64,000 bases of DNA from Clostridium sp. 12(A). GTDB lineage: Bacteria; Bacillota; Clostridia; Lachnospirales; Lachnospiraceae. Positions within the stretch are counted from its first letter, which is position 1. Each line of letters opens with the position of its first letter. The stretch lies in contig JAGI01000002.1 of the NCBI GenBank assembly GCA_000526575.1, forward strand, positions 3,386,501 through 3,450,500. Direction: 5' to 3'. Below, piece by piece: positions 55,217 to 63,671 of the stretch. A program made the translations under genes and the position numbers. Below the pieces are notes generated by a model. That model worked only from the letters and a program-made list of their open reading frames with translations, was not told the origin of the DNA and ran no database searches.

Positions 55217-55924
55217 ATGGTTTCATCTTATATTGCGGTAGATTTAGAAACAACAGGTCTTGATCCCAAGGCGGATAAGATCATTGAAATCGGTGCGGTG
55301 CGGGTGATTGACGGCTTGGTAACAGCCCGCTATGAAACCTTTGTAAATCCCTACAGAAAGTTGGAAGAACGGGTCATAGCCCTGACTGGAATTACGGATG
55401 GAGAGATTGAATTGGCACCGGGAATTCAAACCGTTATCGGAGAATTTTTAGAGTTTGCAGACCATCTTCCTATTTTAGGGCATCACGTTATTTTTGATTT
55501 TAGTTTTTTAAAACGGGCGGCAGTTAATGAAGGAAAAGAATTTGAACGTCAGGGAATTGATACTTTGAAGCTGGCAAGACGATTTATGCCCCCAGACGAA
55601 AAAAAGAATTTAAAGGATGCCTGCGTATATTTTGGTATCAAACAGGAAAAAAGTCACCGTGCCTTATCAGACAGCATGGCTGCTCATGACTTATACCAGG
55701 AATTAAAAAAGCAATATGGAAGTCAGGAGCCGGAAGCATTTGAACCGCAGGCTTTGATTTACAAGGTAAAAAGGGAACAGCCAGCCTCAAAAAGGCAAAA
55801 AGAACACTTGCAGGATTTATTAAAATATCATAAAATAGTTTTATCTGTGCAAACGGATCATTTATCCAGAAATGAAATATCAAGAATCACGGATAAAATC
55901 ATAGCACAGTATGGAAGAATATAA
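55217..55924 (+). CDS. DnaQ-type 3'-5' exonuclease
   Basis: The start is the ATG at 55217; the longer frame from 55142 lies within nth. The 235-residue DEDDh exonuclease has Exo I AVDLETTGLDP, Exo II HHVIFDFSFLKRA and Exo III SHRALSDSMAAHDL. It resembles the epsilon-like exonuclease domain alone, without polymerase. After the core there is a basic C-terminal tail with KRQKEHLQDLLKYH of unknown role. It may take part in repair or proofreading. Ribosome site GAGAGGGG. Confidence 0.9.
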   Translation: MVSSYIAVDLETTGLDPKADKIIEIGAVRVIDGLVTARYETFVNPYRKLEERVIALTGITDGEIELAPGIQTVIGEFLEFADHLPILGHHVIFDFSFLKRAAVNEGKEFERQGIDTLKLARRFMPPDEKKNLKDACVYFGIKQEKSHRALSDSMAAHDLYQELKKQYGSQEPEAFEPQALIYKVKREQPASKRQKEHLQDLLKYHKIVLSVQTDHLSRNEISRITDKIIAQYGRI

Positions 55925-55940
55925 GAGAGGTGATAGCAAT

Positions 55941-56051
55941 ATGATGAATTTTAACAATAAAAACAACAGAAAGATTATGTCAGTCGTTTTAATGGGAGTT
56001 GTAGTATTATTAATCGTTTCCATGATACTTCCTATTATGCTTAGATTCTAG
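55941..56051 (+). CDS. 36-residue single-helix membrane protein
   Basis: A short frame from an ATG at 55941 with GAGAGGTG 7 nt upstream to TAG at 56051. The peptide has a polar, Asn/Lys-rich start (MMNFNNKNNRK) and one membrane helix (MSVVLMGVVVLLIVSMILPI). It resembles the small Prli42-type or other single-helix proteins often found in Firmicutes, but this is a pattern-level likeness only. It lies between the exonuclease and VanW genes with tight spacing, so it is likely translated. Confidence 0.65.
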   Translation: MMNFNNKNNRKIMSVVLMGVVVLLIVSMILPIMLRF

Positions 56052-56104
56052 GCATTGGGGGCATCACCACATCATACAGACACAGTAGAGCATGAGGAAT
56101 GAAT

Positions 56105-57589
56105 ATGAAAAAGAAGACTTTATCCATTAGCCTGGCAGCAGTTCTGCTGGCTGCAGGAATTGGATTTCTCTCTCCGGTATATGTCATGGCTGATACACTT
56201 CCGGATGGTATCTATGTCGGAGAGTATAATTTAGGAGGTATGACGGAAGAAGAAGCCAACAAAAAGATTCAAGATCAGGTAGCTGAGATGGAAAATCAAA
56301 AAATTACCTTAACGGTTGACGGGCAGCCCATGGAAACAACAGCAAAAGAGCTGGGATTTCACTGGAGCAACCCGGAAGCAGTGAATCAGGCAGCTTCTGC
56401 CTGGCAGGGCGGTAATTTAATCAAACGTTATCTGAATAAAAAAGATATTGAGAAAAATCATGTGATCATTCCGTTGGAAACAGCTCTTGACGATGGAAGA
56501 CTGGAAGCCTTCATCAATGAAAAGTGTGCAGCTGCAATCGTGGCACCACAGAACGCTTCCATTACCCGCGCAAACGGTGCATTTACAGTCACTCCATCGG
56601 TAACTGGTAAGAATGTTGACATTCAGGCAACAAAAGATGCTTTAAATGCTGCATTGGCAAATGGACTTTCTAAGCCGGTTTCAGCTACCGCAGTCGTTGC
56701 AGAAGTAAAGCCAGCCATTACCACAGAGGATTTGTCTACCATTAATGATACACTTGGAACCTTTTCCACCAGCTTTTCATCCAGTGGCGCCTCCAGATCA
56801 AAAAATCTTCAGGTAGGTTCTTCAAAAATCAACGGACGCATCCTGATGCCAGGAGAAACCTTATCCGGATATGAATGCATGCATCCATTTACCGTATCCA
56901 ACGGTTATGCCACAGCAGCCGCTTATGAAAACGGTCAGGTGGTGGATAGTGTAGGAGGCGGTGTCTGCCAGATTTCCACAACTCTTTATAATGCTGTATT
57001 AAGGGCAGAGCTTGCAGTCGCCCAGAGACAGAACCATTCCATGGTGGTCAGCTATGTAAAGCCTTCCCAGGATGCTGCCATTGCAGGAACTTATAAAGAT
57101 TTAAAGTTCACAAACAATTACAGCACTCCTATTTATATAGAGGGATATACCTCTGGGAAGACCATTACCTTTACCATTTATGGCAAAGAGACAAGACCGG
57201 CGAACCGTACCTTTGATTTCGTATCCGAGACGCTGAGCGTAACAGATCCAGGTGCTCCAAAAGAAGTGGTGGATCCGGCCATGCCTCCCGGTAGCAGAAA
57301 ACAGGTACAGTCTGCTCATACAGGAATTAAATCAAGACTGTGGAAAGTTGTTTATGTAGATGGCGTGGAACAGAGCCGTGAGATTCTCCATACCGACACT
57401 TATAATCCTTCCAAGGCGATTATAAAGGTAGGGCCGGCAGCTCCGGCATCGGTAACTCCGGTACAACCTCAGCCACAGGAAAATCCGCCAGCAGTGGAAC
57501 CGGCGACTCAGCCAGCAGAGACTCAGGCTCCAGCTCAGCCAGAAGTATTTCCTGGAGATGATGTGGTTCCTCAGGGACCAGGAATGTAG
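56105..57589 (+). CDS. secreted VanW family protein
   Basis: The start is the ATG at 56105, since the ATG at 56099 is too close to GAGGA. The 494-residue protein has a signal peptide (about 1-30), a peptidoglycan-binding-like domain (about 35-220; ELGFHWSNPEAV), a VanW domain (about 245-370, with GETLSGYECMHPF and GGGVCQISTTLYNAVLRA) and a Pro/Gln/Glu-rich tail. VanW proteins are of unclear biochemical role in the cell wall. It is not associated with vancomycin resistance genes here. Confidence 0.92.
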   Translation: MKKKTLSISLAAVLLAAGIGFLSPVYVMADTLPDGIYVGEYNLGGMTEEEANKKIQDQVAEMENQKITLTVDGQPMETTAKELGFHWSNPEAVNQAASAWQGGNLIKRYLNKKDIEKNHVIIPLETALDDGRLEAFINEKCAAAIVAPQNASITRANGAFTVTPSVTGKNVDIQATKDALNAALANGLSKPVSATAVVAEVKPAITTEDLSTINDTLGTFSTSFSSSGASRSKNLQVGSSKINGRILMPGETLSGYECMHPFTVSNGYATAAAYENGQVVDSVGGGVCQISTTLYNAVLRAELAVAQRQNHSMVVSYVKPSQDAAIAGTYKDLKFTNNYSTPIYIEGYTSGKTITFTIYGKETRPANRTFDFVSETLSVTDPGAPKEVVDPAMPPGSRKQVQSAHTGIKSRLWKVVYVDGVEQSREILHTDTYNPSKAIIKVGPAAPASVTPVQPQPQENPPAVEPATQPAETQAPAQPEVFPGDDVVPQGPGM

Positions 57590-57598
57590 GCAATTGGA

Positions 57599-58168
57599 AT
57601 GATGAGACGCATTGAACGAGACAATACAGGACAAATAAAGCCCGGTCAGGATCTGGTGGTTGCAGGATACGCCGGGTTTTCCGGCACCATAAAGATTGCC
57701 GGACATAAAAAAGAAGAGCTTTATCAGTGGTTTTCCAAGGATTACGTGGACCGGATTTTAAGTCAGGAAGGAAAAGAACCAGTCATTGACTTTGCTGATT
57801 TAAAAAAATGGGGTGCTACGGAATGGGAGCCATCCGGAGAGGGAGGCATCTTAAAGACCCTTTGGGACTTATCCGGTGCCTATATGACAGGAATCCGCTT
57901 TTCCCTTCGTCGGATACCCGTAAAGCAGGAAACCATTGAGTTATGTGAGCGGTACGATTTAAACCCATACCGCCTTTACTCAGCCGGATGTTTTCTTATG
58001 ACAGCAGATAACGGGGCAGATCTTTTAGAGGCCTTAAAAGAGCATGGCATAGAGGGAGCTGTTATCGGTAAGGTAACAGAAGGGATTGGAAGAATCCTGG
58101 ATCATGGAGATGGTGTTGGATATCTGGACCGTCCCACAAAGGATGAGTTATATAAAGTTATAGAATAA
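57599..58168 (+). CDS. AIR synthase-related C-terminal-domain protein
   Basis: A 189-residue protein that resembles only the C-terminal domain of the PurM/HypE/ThiL superfamily: PGQDLVVAGYAGFSGT at the start, then AGCFLMTADNGADLLEALKEHGI and a final GRILDHGDGVGYLDRP. The ATP-binding N-terminal domain of that superfamily is missing. It may be a stand-alone regulator or an orphan half. The start lacks a strong ribosome site (TTGGAATG), so the N-terminus is uncertain. It lies between VanW and an Lrp regulator. Confidence 0.75.
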   Translation: MMRRIERDNTGQIKPGQDLVVAGYAGFSGTIKIAGHKKEELYQWFSKDYVDRILSQEGKEPVIDFADLKKWGATEWEPSGEGGILKTLWDLSGAYMTGIRFSLRRIPVKQETIELCERYDLNPYRLYSAGCFLMTADNGADLLEALKEHGIEGAVIGKVTEGIGRILDHGDGVGYLDRPTKDELYKVIE

Positions 58169-58200
58169 TCATTTGATGAAACATCACCGGAGGTAAGGAT

Positions 58201-58683
58201 ATGAGGGAAAAGATATTAGCGATTATTGAAAAGAACAGCAGAATCGACGTAAAAGACCTGGCCATACTGTTGGGAGAAAGCGAAGTTGCCATTGCCAATG
58301 AAATTGCGGAAATGGAAAAAGAACATATCATCTGCGGGTACCATACCTTAATCAATTGGGACAATACCAGTGATGAAAAGGTAGTAGCCTTAATAGAGGT
58401 AAAGGTAACGCCTCAAAGAGGTATGGGATTTGATAAAATCGCTGAAAGAATCTATCAGTATAATGAAGTAAACGCAGTATACCTTATGTCCGGTGCCTTT
58501 GATTTTACCGTATTCATTGAAGGAAAGACCATGAGACAGGTAGCTCAGTTTGTTTCCGAGAAGTTATCTCCCATGGAATCCGTGCTCAGCACAGCCACTC
58601 ATTTTGTCCTTAAAAAATATAAGGACCACGGAACCGTCCTCTCAGAAGAGACACCGGATGAAAGGATGTTGATTACACCGTGA
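58201..58683 (+). CDS. Lrp/AsnC family transcriptional regulator
   Basis: A 160-residue regulator with an N-terminal helix-turn-helix (IDVKDLAILLGESEVAIANEI) and an AsnC ligand domain (VVALIEVKVTPQRGMGFDKIAERIY and VNAVYLMSGAFDFTVFIEG). Such proteins respond to amino acids. GGAGG lies 7 nt ahead of the ATG. The stop overlaps the GTG of the aminotransferase gene by four bases, so the pair is translationally coupled and probably functions together. Confidence 0.93.
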   Translation: MREKILAIIEKNSRIDVKDLAILLGESEVAIANEIAEMEKEHIICGYHTLINWDNTSDEKVVALIEVKVTPQRGMGFDKIAERIYQYNEVNAVYLMSGAFDFTVFIEGKTMRQVAQFVSEKLSPMESVLSTATHFVLKKYKDHGTVLSEETPDERMLITP

Positions 58684-59849
58684 GAAACCCATTATCAGAC
58701 AGAATCGTAGAGATTCCATCATCCGGAATCCGTAAGTTTTTTGATATTGTAAGCGAGATGAAGGATGCCATTTCCCTTGGAGTAGGAGAACCTGACTTTG
58801 ACACGCCCTGGCATATCAGAGAGGAAGGCATCTATTCCCTTGAAAAAGGCCGTACCTTCTATACCTCCAATGCAGGACTGAAAGAATTAAAGGTTGAGAT
58901 TTCCAGCTATCTAAGCAGACGCTTTGAAGTTACTTATGATCCTGACCATGAGGTCATGGTCACCGTAGGCGGAAGCGAAGCCATTGACATCGCACTTCGT
59001 GCCATGTTAAACCCTGGAGATGAGGTGCTCATTCCTCAGCCAAGCTACGTTTCCTACGTGCCCTGTACCATTCTGGCCAATGGAGTTCCAGTTACCATTG
59101 ATTTAGAAGAAAAGGATCAGTTTAAGCTGACAAAGGAAAAGCTTTTAGAAAAGATAACAGATAAGACGAAAGTTCTTATCCTTCCTTTCCCTAATAACCC
59201 AACAGGTGCGGTTATGACGAAGGAAGAATTAAAAGATATTGTGGAAGTAGTGATTGAAAAGGATTTGTTCGTTTTATCCGATGAAATCTATGCAGAGCTT
59301 ACTTACGGCGGAGACCATACCACCATTGCTTCCTTCCCTGGAATGAGAGACCGCACCATACTGATCAATGGATTTTCCAAATCCTACGCCATGACCGGCT
59401 GGCGTCTTGGCTATGCAGCCGCGCCAAGAGTGATCTTAGAGCAGATGCTTAAAATTCATCAGTTTGCCATCATGTGCGCGCCCACCACCAGCCAGTATGC
59501 AGCAGTAGCAGCACTGCGTGACGGGGATAAGGATGTTCAGGCAATGCGGGAATCCTATGACCAGAGAAGACGTTATCTCATCCATGCATTTAACGAGATG
59601 GGCTTAGAGTGCTTTGAACCCCACGGCGCCTTTTATATGTTCCCAAGCATCAAGCGGTTTCACATGACCTCAGATGAGTTTGCCACCAGACTATTACGGG
59701 AAGAAAAGGTAGCGGTCGTTCCTGGCACTGCATTTGGCGACTGCGGAGAAGGCTTTCTTCGTATCTCCTATGCATACTCCTTAAAGAATTTAAAGGAGGC
59801 TTTAAGCCGCATGGACCGTTTTATAAAGAATCTTGACAGGAAGGCGTAA
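58680..59849 (+). CDS. class I/II aminotransferase
   Basis: A 389-residue pyridoxal-phosphate enzyme starting at a GTG (58680) that overlaps the Lrp stop. The cofactor lysine is in NGFSKSYAMTGWRLGY near residue 235; upstream motifs are PNNPTG and LSDEIYAELTY. The C-terminal Arg is in FLRISYAYS. It is close to aspartate and aromatic aminotransferases; the amino acid substrate is not readable. The Lrp partner suggests amino-acid-responsive control. Confidence 0.93.
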   Translation: MRNPLSDRIVEIPSSGIRKFFDIVSEMKDAISLGVGEPDFDTPWHIREEGIYSLEKGRTFYTSNAGLKELKVEISSYLSRRFEVTYDPDHEVMVTVGGSEAIDIALRAMLNPGDEVLIPQPSYVSYVPCTILANGVPVTIDLEEKDQFKLTKEKLLEKITDKTKVLILPFPNNPTGAVMTKEELKDIVEVVIEKDLFVLSDEIYAELTYGGDHTTIASFPGMRDRTILINGFSKSYAMTGWRLGYAAAPRVILEQMLKIHQFAIMCAPTTSQYAAVAALRDGDKDVQAMRESYDQRRRYLIHAFNEMGLECFEPHGAFYMFPSIKRFHMTSDEFATRLLREEKVAVVPGTAFGDCGEGFLRISYAYSLKNLKEALSRMDRFIKNLDRKA

Positions 59850-59855
59850 AGAATC

Positions 59856-60353
59856 ATGAATATCGTACTATTAGAGCCGGAGATGCCGGCAAACACAGGC
59901 AACATCGGACGGACCTGTGTGGCCACAGGCACCAAGCTTCACTTAATAGAGCCTCTGGGCTTTAAGCTTACCGACAAGCTGATTAAGCGGGCAGGACTGG
60001 ATTACTGGGATAAGCTTGACGTCACGGTGTACAGTGATTTTCAGGACTTTCTTGATAAAAATCCCGGCGCGAAAATTTACATGGCAACAACGAAGGGACG
60101 TCACGTTTACTCCGACGTGGCCTATGAACCAGATGATTACCTGATGTTTGGAAAAGAGAGTGCCGGTATTCCGGAAGAAATCCTCTTAGACAATCAGGAC
60201 CGGTGCGTGAGAATTCCCATGTGGGGAGATATCCGCTCCTTAAATCTCTCCAACTCTGTTTCCATTATGCTTTATGAGGCATTGAGACAGAATGGATTTG
60301 AACATATGACCATGCAGGGAGAGCTTCATCATCTGCATTGGGAAGAATCATAA
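59856..60353 (+). CDS. trmL: tRNA (cytidine(34)-2'-O)-methyltransferase TrmL
   Basis: A 165-residue SPOUT methyltransferase. It has the N-terminal MPANTGNIGRTCVATGTKLH, the middle FGKESAGIPEEIL and the knotted C-terminus IPMWGDIRSLNLSNSVSIML. It methylates the wobble base of tRNA-Leu isoacceptors. It is the last gene of the 51-60 kb run; a hairpin with a T run follows 22 bp later. Confidence 0.95.
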   Translation: MNIVLLEPEMPANTGNIGRTCVATGTKLHLIEPLGFKLTDKLIKRAGLDYWDKLDVTVYSDFQDFLDKNPGAKIYMATTKGRHVYSDVAYEPDDYLMFGKESAGIPEEILLDNQDRCVRIPMWGDIRSLNLSNSVSIMLYEALRQNGFEHMTMQGELHHLHWEES

Positions 60354-60374
60354 AGTTATAAAGATATAATATTT

Positions 60375-60431
60375 AATGCGTTTTTTACTGGTTAAGCTTT
60401 GACAGCTGACCGGTAAAAGGCGCATTTTTTA
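60375..60431 (+). terminator. terminator after trmL, and downstream gap
   Basis: AATGCG...TTTTACTGGT pairs with ACCGGTAAAA...CGCATT (60421-60426), then TTTT. The following 60432-60729 is AT-rich with no open frame above noise. It should hold the promoter of the sugar-binding protein, but no clear -35/-10 pair stands out. Confidence 0.8.
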
Positions 60432-60729
60432 TGTCTTTATTCCTCTCTGAAAGGTACATACGGATTATCCGGCATAAGGTTTTTTGTATATACAACTTAC
60501 CCTCAAATCAAAAAGCAAATGATACAAGCAGTATGATGAGAGAGCGTAATAAATACAAAATAAAATCATACAAATGCAACAAAGTAAATTAAATAATCCA
60601 GGTATAAATGAAAAATCGCAATCATAATATAACGTGGGTAGTGACAAGATGTATGGAATCCAATCAATAGCAATTTTACGAAGAACGTAAATTGTATATA
60701 CAAAAAAGCCATAGGAGGGGTAAATTGTT

Positions 60730-61908
60730 ATGAAACGAAGAATTTTAAGTGTGATTCTGGGAGCCATGCTGGCGGTATCATCTTTGTCAGGGTGCGGAGG
60801 TTCCAAAGCAGCCGCAACCACTGCAGCAGTAGATGGGGGCACCACCACAGCCGCTAAATCAGAAGAAGCCACACAAAATGCAGTCACAGAAGCAACAAAG
60901 GCAGCAGGAAAGGGAGGAAAGGTTGGAGTCGCCATGCCCACCCAGTCATCCGAGCGCTGGATCAATGACGGCGCGAACATGAAGAAACAGCTGGAAGCAC
61001 TTGGCTATGAAGTGGATCTCCAATATGCCGAAGATGATGTGCAGATGCAGGTATCCCAGATTGAGAACATGATTGCTTCCGGTGTAGAATGTCTGGTTAT
61101 CGCCTCCATTGACTCCTCAGCCCTTGTTAATGTGGAAGAGCAGGCAAAGAATGCCGGCATTCCCATCATTGCCTACGACCGTCTCCTCATGGATACAGAT
61201 GCCGTTTCCTATTATGCGACCTTTGATAACAAGGGAGTAGGAACAGCCATCGGCCAATACATAAAAGACACAAAGCAGCTGGATAAGGCAAAAGCAGAAG
61301 GAAAATCCTACACCATTGAATTTTTCATGGGTTCCCCGGATGATAACAATGCCTTATTCCTTTACAACGGTTTAATGGAAGTCTTAAAGCCATATCTGGA
61401 TGACGGCACACTGGTATGTGAATCCGGCCGTACCTCCTTTGAAGATACCTGTATTCTCCGCTGGTCTCAGGAAACAGCCCAGCAGAACTGCGAAAACTAC
61501 TTAACCGGCTTTTATGCAGATAAGAAGCTGGATATCGCAGCTACCGCCTTTGATGGTTTCGCTTATGGATGTAAGGCAGCCTTAGAGGGAGCTGGCTATA
61601 AAGTAGGAGTCGACTGGCCATTAGTTACCGGTCAGGACGCAGAGCTTATGGCAACCAAAAATATCATTTCAGGCTATCAGACCATGTCTATCTACAAGGA
61701 CACAAGGCTTCTGGCAGAGAAATGCGTAAAGATGGTTCAGGCCGTATTAGAAGGTGCAGAACCGGAAATCAACGATACCAAACAGTATAACAATGGGAAA
61801 ATCGTCGTACCTTCTTATCTTTGCACACCGGTAGCGGTTGATAAGGATAACTATAAGAAGATTATTATTGACGGCGGCTATTACACCGAAGATCAGCTGT
61901 CTAAATAA
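60730..61908 (+). CDS. sugar ABC transporter substrate-binding lipoprotein (ChvE/XylF-like)
   Basis: A 392-residue lipoprotein with lipobox SLSGCG (Cys near 22), an Ala/Thr-rich linker and a type I periplasmic-binding-protein fold from KVGVAMPTQSSERWINDG. Characteristic segments are MIASGVECLVIASIDSSALV and IPIIAYDRLLMDTDAVSYY, typical of ChvE-type multiple-sugar binding proteins for xylose, glucose or galactose. It heads an importer operon with the ATPase at 62122 and permease at 63672. GGAGGGG precedes the ATG. Confidence 0.93.
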   Translation: MKRRILSVILGAMLAVSSLSGCGGSKAAATTAAVDGGTTTAAKSEEATQNAVTEATKAAGKGGKVGVAMPTQSSERWINDGANMKKQLEALGYEVDLQYAEDDVQMQVSQIENMIASGVECLVIASIDSSALVNVEEQAKNAGIPIIAYDRLLMDTDAVSYYATFDNKGVGTAIGQYIKDTKQLDKAKAEGKSYTIEFFMGSPDDNNALFLYNGLMEVLKPYLDDGTLVCESGRTSFEDTCILRWSQETAQQNCENYLTGFYADKKLDIAATAFDGFAYGCKAALEGAGYKVGVDWPLVTGQDAELMATKNIISGYQTMSIYKDTRLLAEKCVKMVQAVLEGAEPEINDTKQYNNGKIVVPSYLCTPVAVDKDNYKKIIIDGGYYTEDQLSK

Positions 61909-61920
61909 CAGGGAAGAAAA

Positions 61921-61957
61921 AACAGGCGGCGGCGGGAGAGCAGCCGCCTGTTTTTTA
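61921..61957 (+). terminator. terminator/attenuator after the binding-protein gene
   Basis: AACAGGCGGC (61921-61930) pairs with GCCGCCTGTT (61943-61952), followed by TTTT. It probably limits read-through to the ATPase and permease genes. Confidence 0.85.
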
Positions 61958-62089
61958 TGATATAGGAGAGTTCTACGAACTCCCCTATATCATAAAAAGT
62001 ACTCCATTGAGGATGCACATGACGCTTAACAGGAAGATATCACTAAAGTGACGGCGCGTCAGCGCCAGAGTCTGACAAGTCAGACTCTT
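61956..62089 (+). repeat. dispersed hairpin repeat, copy B (upstream of ABC ATPase)
   Basis: It begins with an 18-bp hairpin TATGATATAGGAGAGTTC-TAC-GAACTCCCCTATATCATA (61956-61994, one mismatch). It continues with AGGATGCACATGACGCTTAA, a TCACT-AA-AGTGA hairpin, GGCGC-GTCA-GCGCC and GTCTGAC-AA-GTCAGAC with ACTCTT. About two thirds of positions match copy A at 26012-26138 over its length. It lies inside the sugar transporter operon between the terminator and the ATPase gene, 33 bp from its ATG. Confidence 0.75.
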
Positions 62090-62121
62090 GTATCGGCCAA
62101 GAAGGAAAAGGAGCTGGGAAG

Positions 62122-63669
62122 ATGTCCGATTATATATTGGAGATGAATCACATCACCAAAGAATTTTATGGAGTGAAGGCCTTAGATGACGTAAACATCA
62201 AGGTGAAAAGAGGAGTGATTCATGCGCTGTGCGGGGAAAATGGTGCTGGAAAATCCACACTCATGAATGTACTGTCAGGAGTCTATCCCTACGGCTCCTA
62301 CAGCGGAGATGTTACATACAACAAAACCGTATGCCAGTTTCACAACATCAGGCAGAGCGAAGCAAAAGGAATCGTTATCATCCATCAGGAGCTGGCGCTC
62401 AGTCCCTATTTATCCATTGCTGAGAATGTATTTCTGGGAAATGAGCAAAGAAAAGTAAAAGGCGTGGTGGACTGGACAAAGACCCATAAAAAGGCTCAGG
62501 AGATGTTAGAAAAGGTAGGTCTAGAAAATGAGAACTTAAACGCCCCGGTAAACACCCTTGGCGTAGGAAAGCAGCAGCTGATCGAAATCGCAAGAGCCAT
62601 GGCAAAAGAGGTAGAGCTTTTAATCCTCGACGAGCCCACGGCAGCCCTTAACGATGAAGAGAGTAAACGCCTTCTATCCATCATGAAGGAGCTTCAAAAA
62701 CAGGGAATCACCTGTATCATGATTTCACATAAGCTGAATGAAATCAGCGCTATCGCAGATTCCATAACGGTAATCCGGGATGGAAAGACCATAGAGACTT
62801 TGGTAAAGGGAACCGATGACATCAGCGAGGACCGCATTATCAAAGGAATGGTAGGAAGAGAACTGACCAACCGCTATCCAGTCAGAAGCAGCAGCATTGG
62901 AGAAAAGATGTTTGAAGTAGAAAACTGGAATGTGTTCCACCCGGAAGATCCAGGAAGACAGGTGATTAAGGATGTCTCCTTTCATGTAAAAGCCGGGGAA
63001 GTGGTAGGCTTTGCAGGACTGATGGGAGCCGGACGAACAGAACTTGCCATGAGCCTCTTTGGCAGATCCTACGGCCAGAAGATAAGCGGAACCATAAAGA
63101 TCCATGGAAAACAGGTCATCATTCGGAACGTTCAGGATGCCATTAATAACCGGTTGGCCTATGTTTCCGAGGATCGGAAAAGCTATGGTCTCATCCTCAT
63201 TGACAGCGTCAGAGGCAATATGACCCTGGCTGCCCTTCGTAACTTCTTTTCCAAACGTGCAATCGTGAATAAAAACAGTGAGATTCTTGCCGCAGAAGAA
63301 TATAAAAAACGAATCAACGTAAAGGCTTCCTCCATCAACCAGACGGTCAGCTCCCTTTCCGGCGGAAACCAGCAAAAGGTAGTCCTTGCAAAATGGATGC
63401 TCACCCAGCCAGATGTCCTCATCTTAGATGAGCCGACCAGAGGCATTGACATCGGAGCGAAGTATGAAATTTACTGCGTCATCAATGATCTGGCAAAGGC
63501 AGGAAAAGCAATCATAGTGATTTCATCAGAGCTTGAAGAGGTCATAGGAACCTGTGACCGGATTTATGTCATCAATGAAGGCCGCATCTCCGGTGAGATG
63601 TCAAAGGATGATGTATCCCAGGAAAAGATCATGAAATGCATCATGGCAGATAGCGGAAAGGAAGCGTAG
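62122..63669 (+). CDS. sugar ABC transporter ATP-binding protein (two ABC domains; GguA/XylG-like)
   Basis: A 515-residue ATPase with tandem ABC domains, as in the CUT2 (ribose/xylose) class. Domain 1 has Walker A GENGAGKST near 37, signature LGVGKQQLIEIARA and Walker B LLILDEPTAAL. Domain 2 has a degenerate Walker A (GLMGAGRTEL), the signature LSGGNQQKVVLAKWM and LILDEPTRGIDIG, as is normal for the class. It energises the importer whose binding protein is at 60730. GGAGCTGGGAAG precedes the ATG. Confidence 0.95.
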   Translation: MSDYILEMNHITKEFYGVKALDDVNIKVKRGVIHALCGENGAGKSTLMNVLSGVYPYGSYSGDVTYNKTVCQFHNIRQSEAKGIVIIHQELALSPYLSIAENVFLGNEQRKVKGVVDWTKTHKKAQEMLEKVGLENENLNAPVNTLGVGKQQLIEIARAMAKEVELLILDEPTAALNDEESKRLLSIMKELQKQGITCIMISHKLNEISAIADSITVIRDGKTIETLVKGTDDISEDRIIKGMVGRELTNRYPVRSSSIGEKMFEVENWNVFHPEDPGRQVIKDVSFHVKAGEVVGFAGLMGAGRTELAMSLFGRSYGQKISGTIKIHGKQVIIRNVQDAINNRLAYVSEDRKSYGLILIDSVRGNMTLAALRNFFSKRAIVNKNSEILAAEEYKKRINVKASSINQTVSSLSGGNQQKVVLAKWMLTQPDVLILDEPTRGIDIGAKYEIYCVINDLAKAGKAIIVISSELEEVIGTCDRIYVINEGRISGEMSKDDVSQEKIMKCIMADSGKEA

Positions 63670-63671
63670 AG

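Noticed and set aside
56105-57589. Vancomycin resistance gene from the VanW name.
   Set aside because: VanW-domain proteins are common in clostridia, and no vanHAX or vanRS genes are present.
62725-63375. 216-codon minus-strand frame opposite the ABC ATPase.
   Set aside because: It is the reverse-strand shadow of a conserved ATPase; long antisense frames are common opposite such genes.
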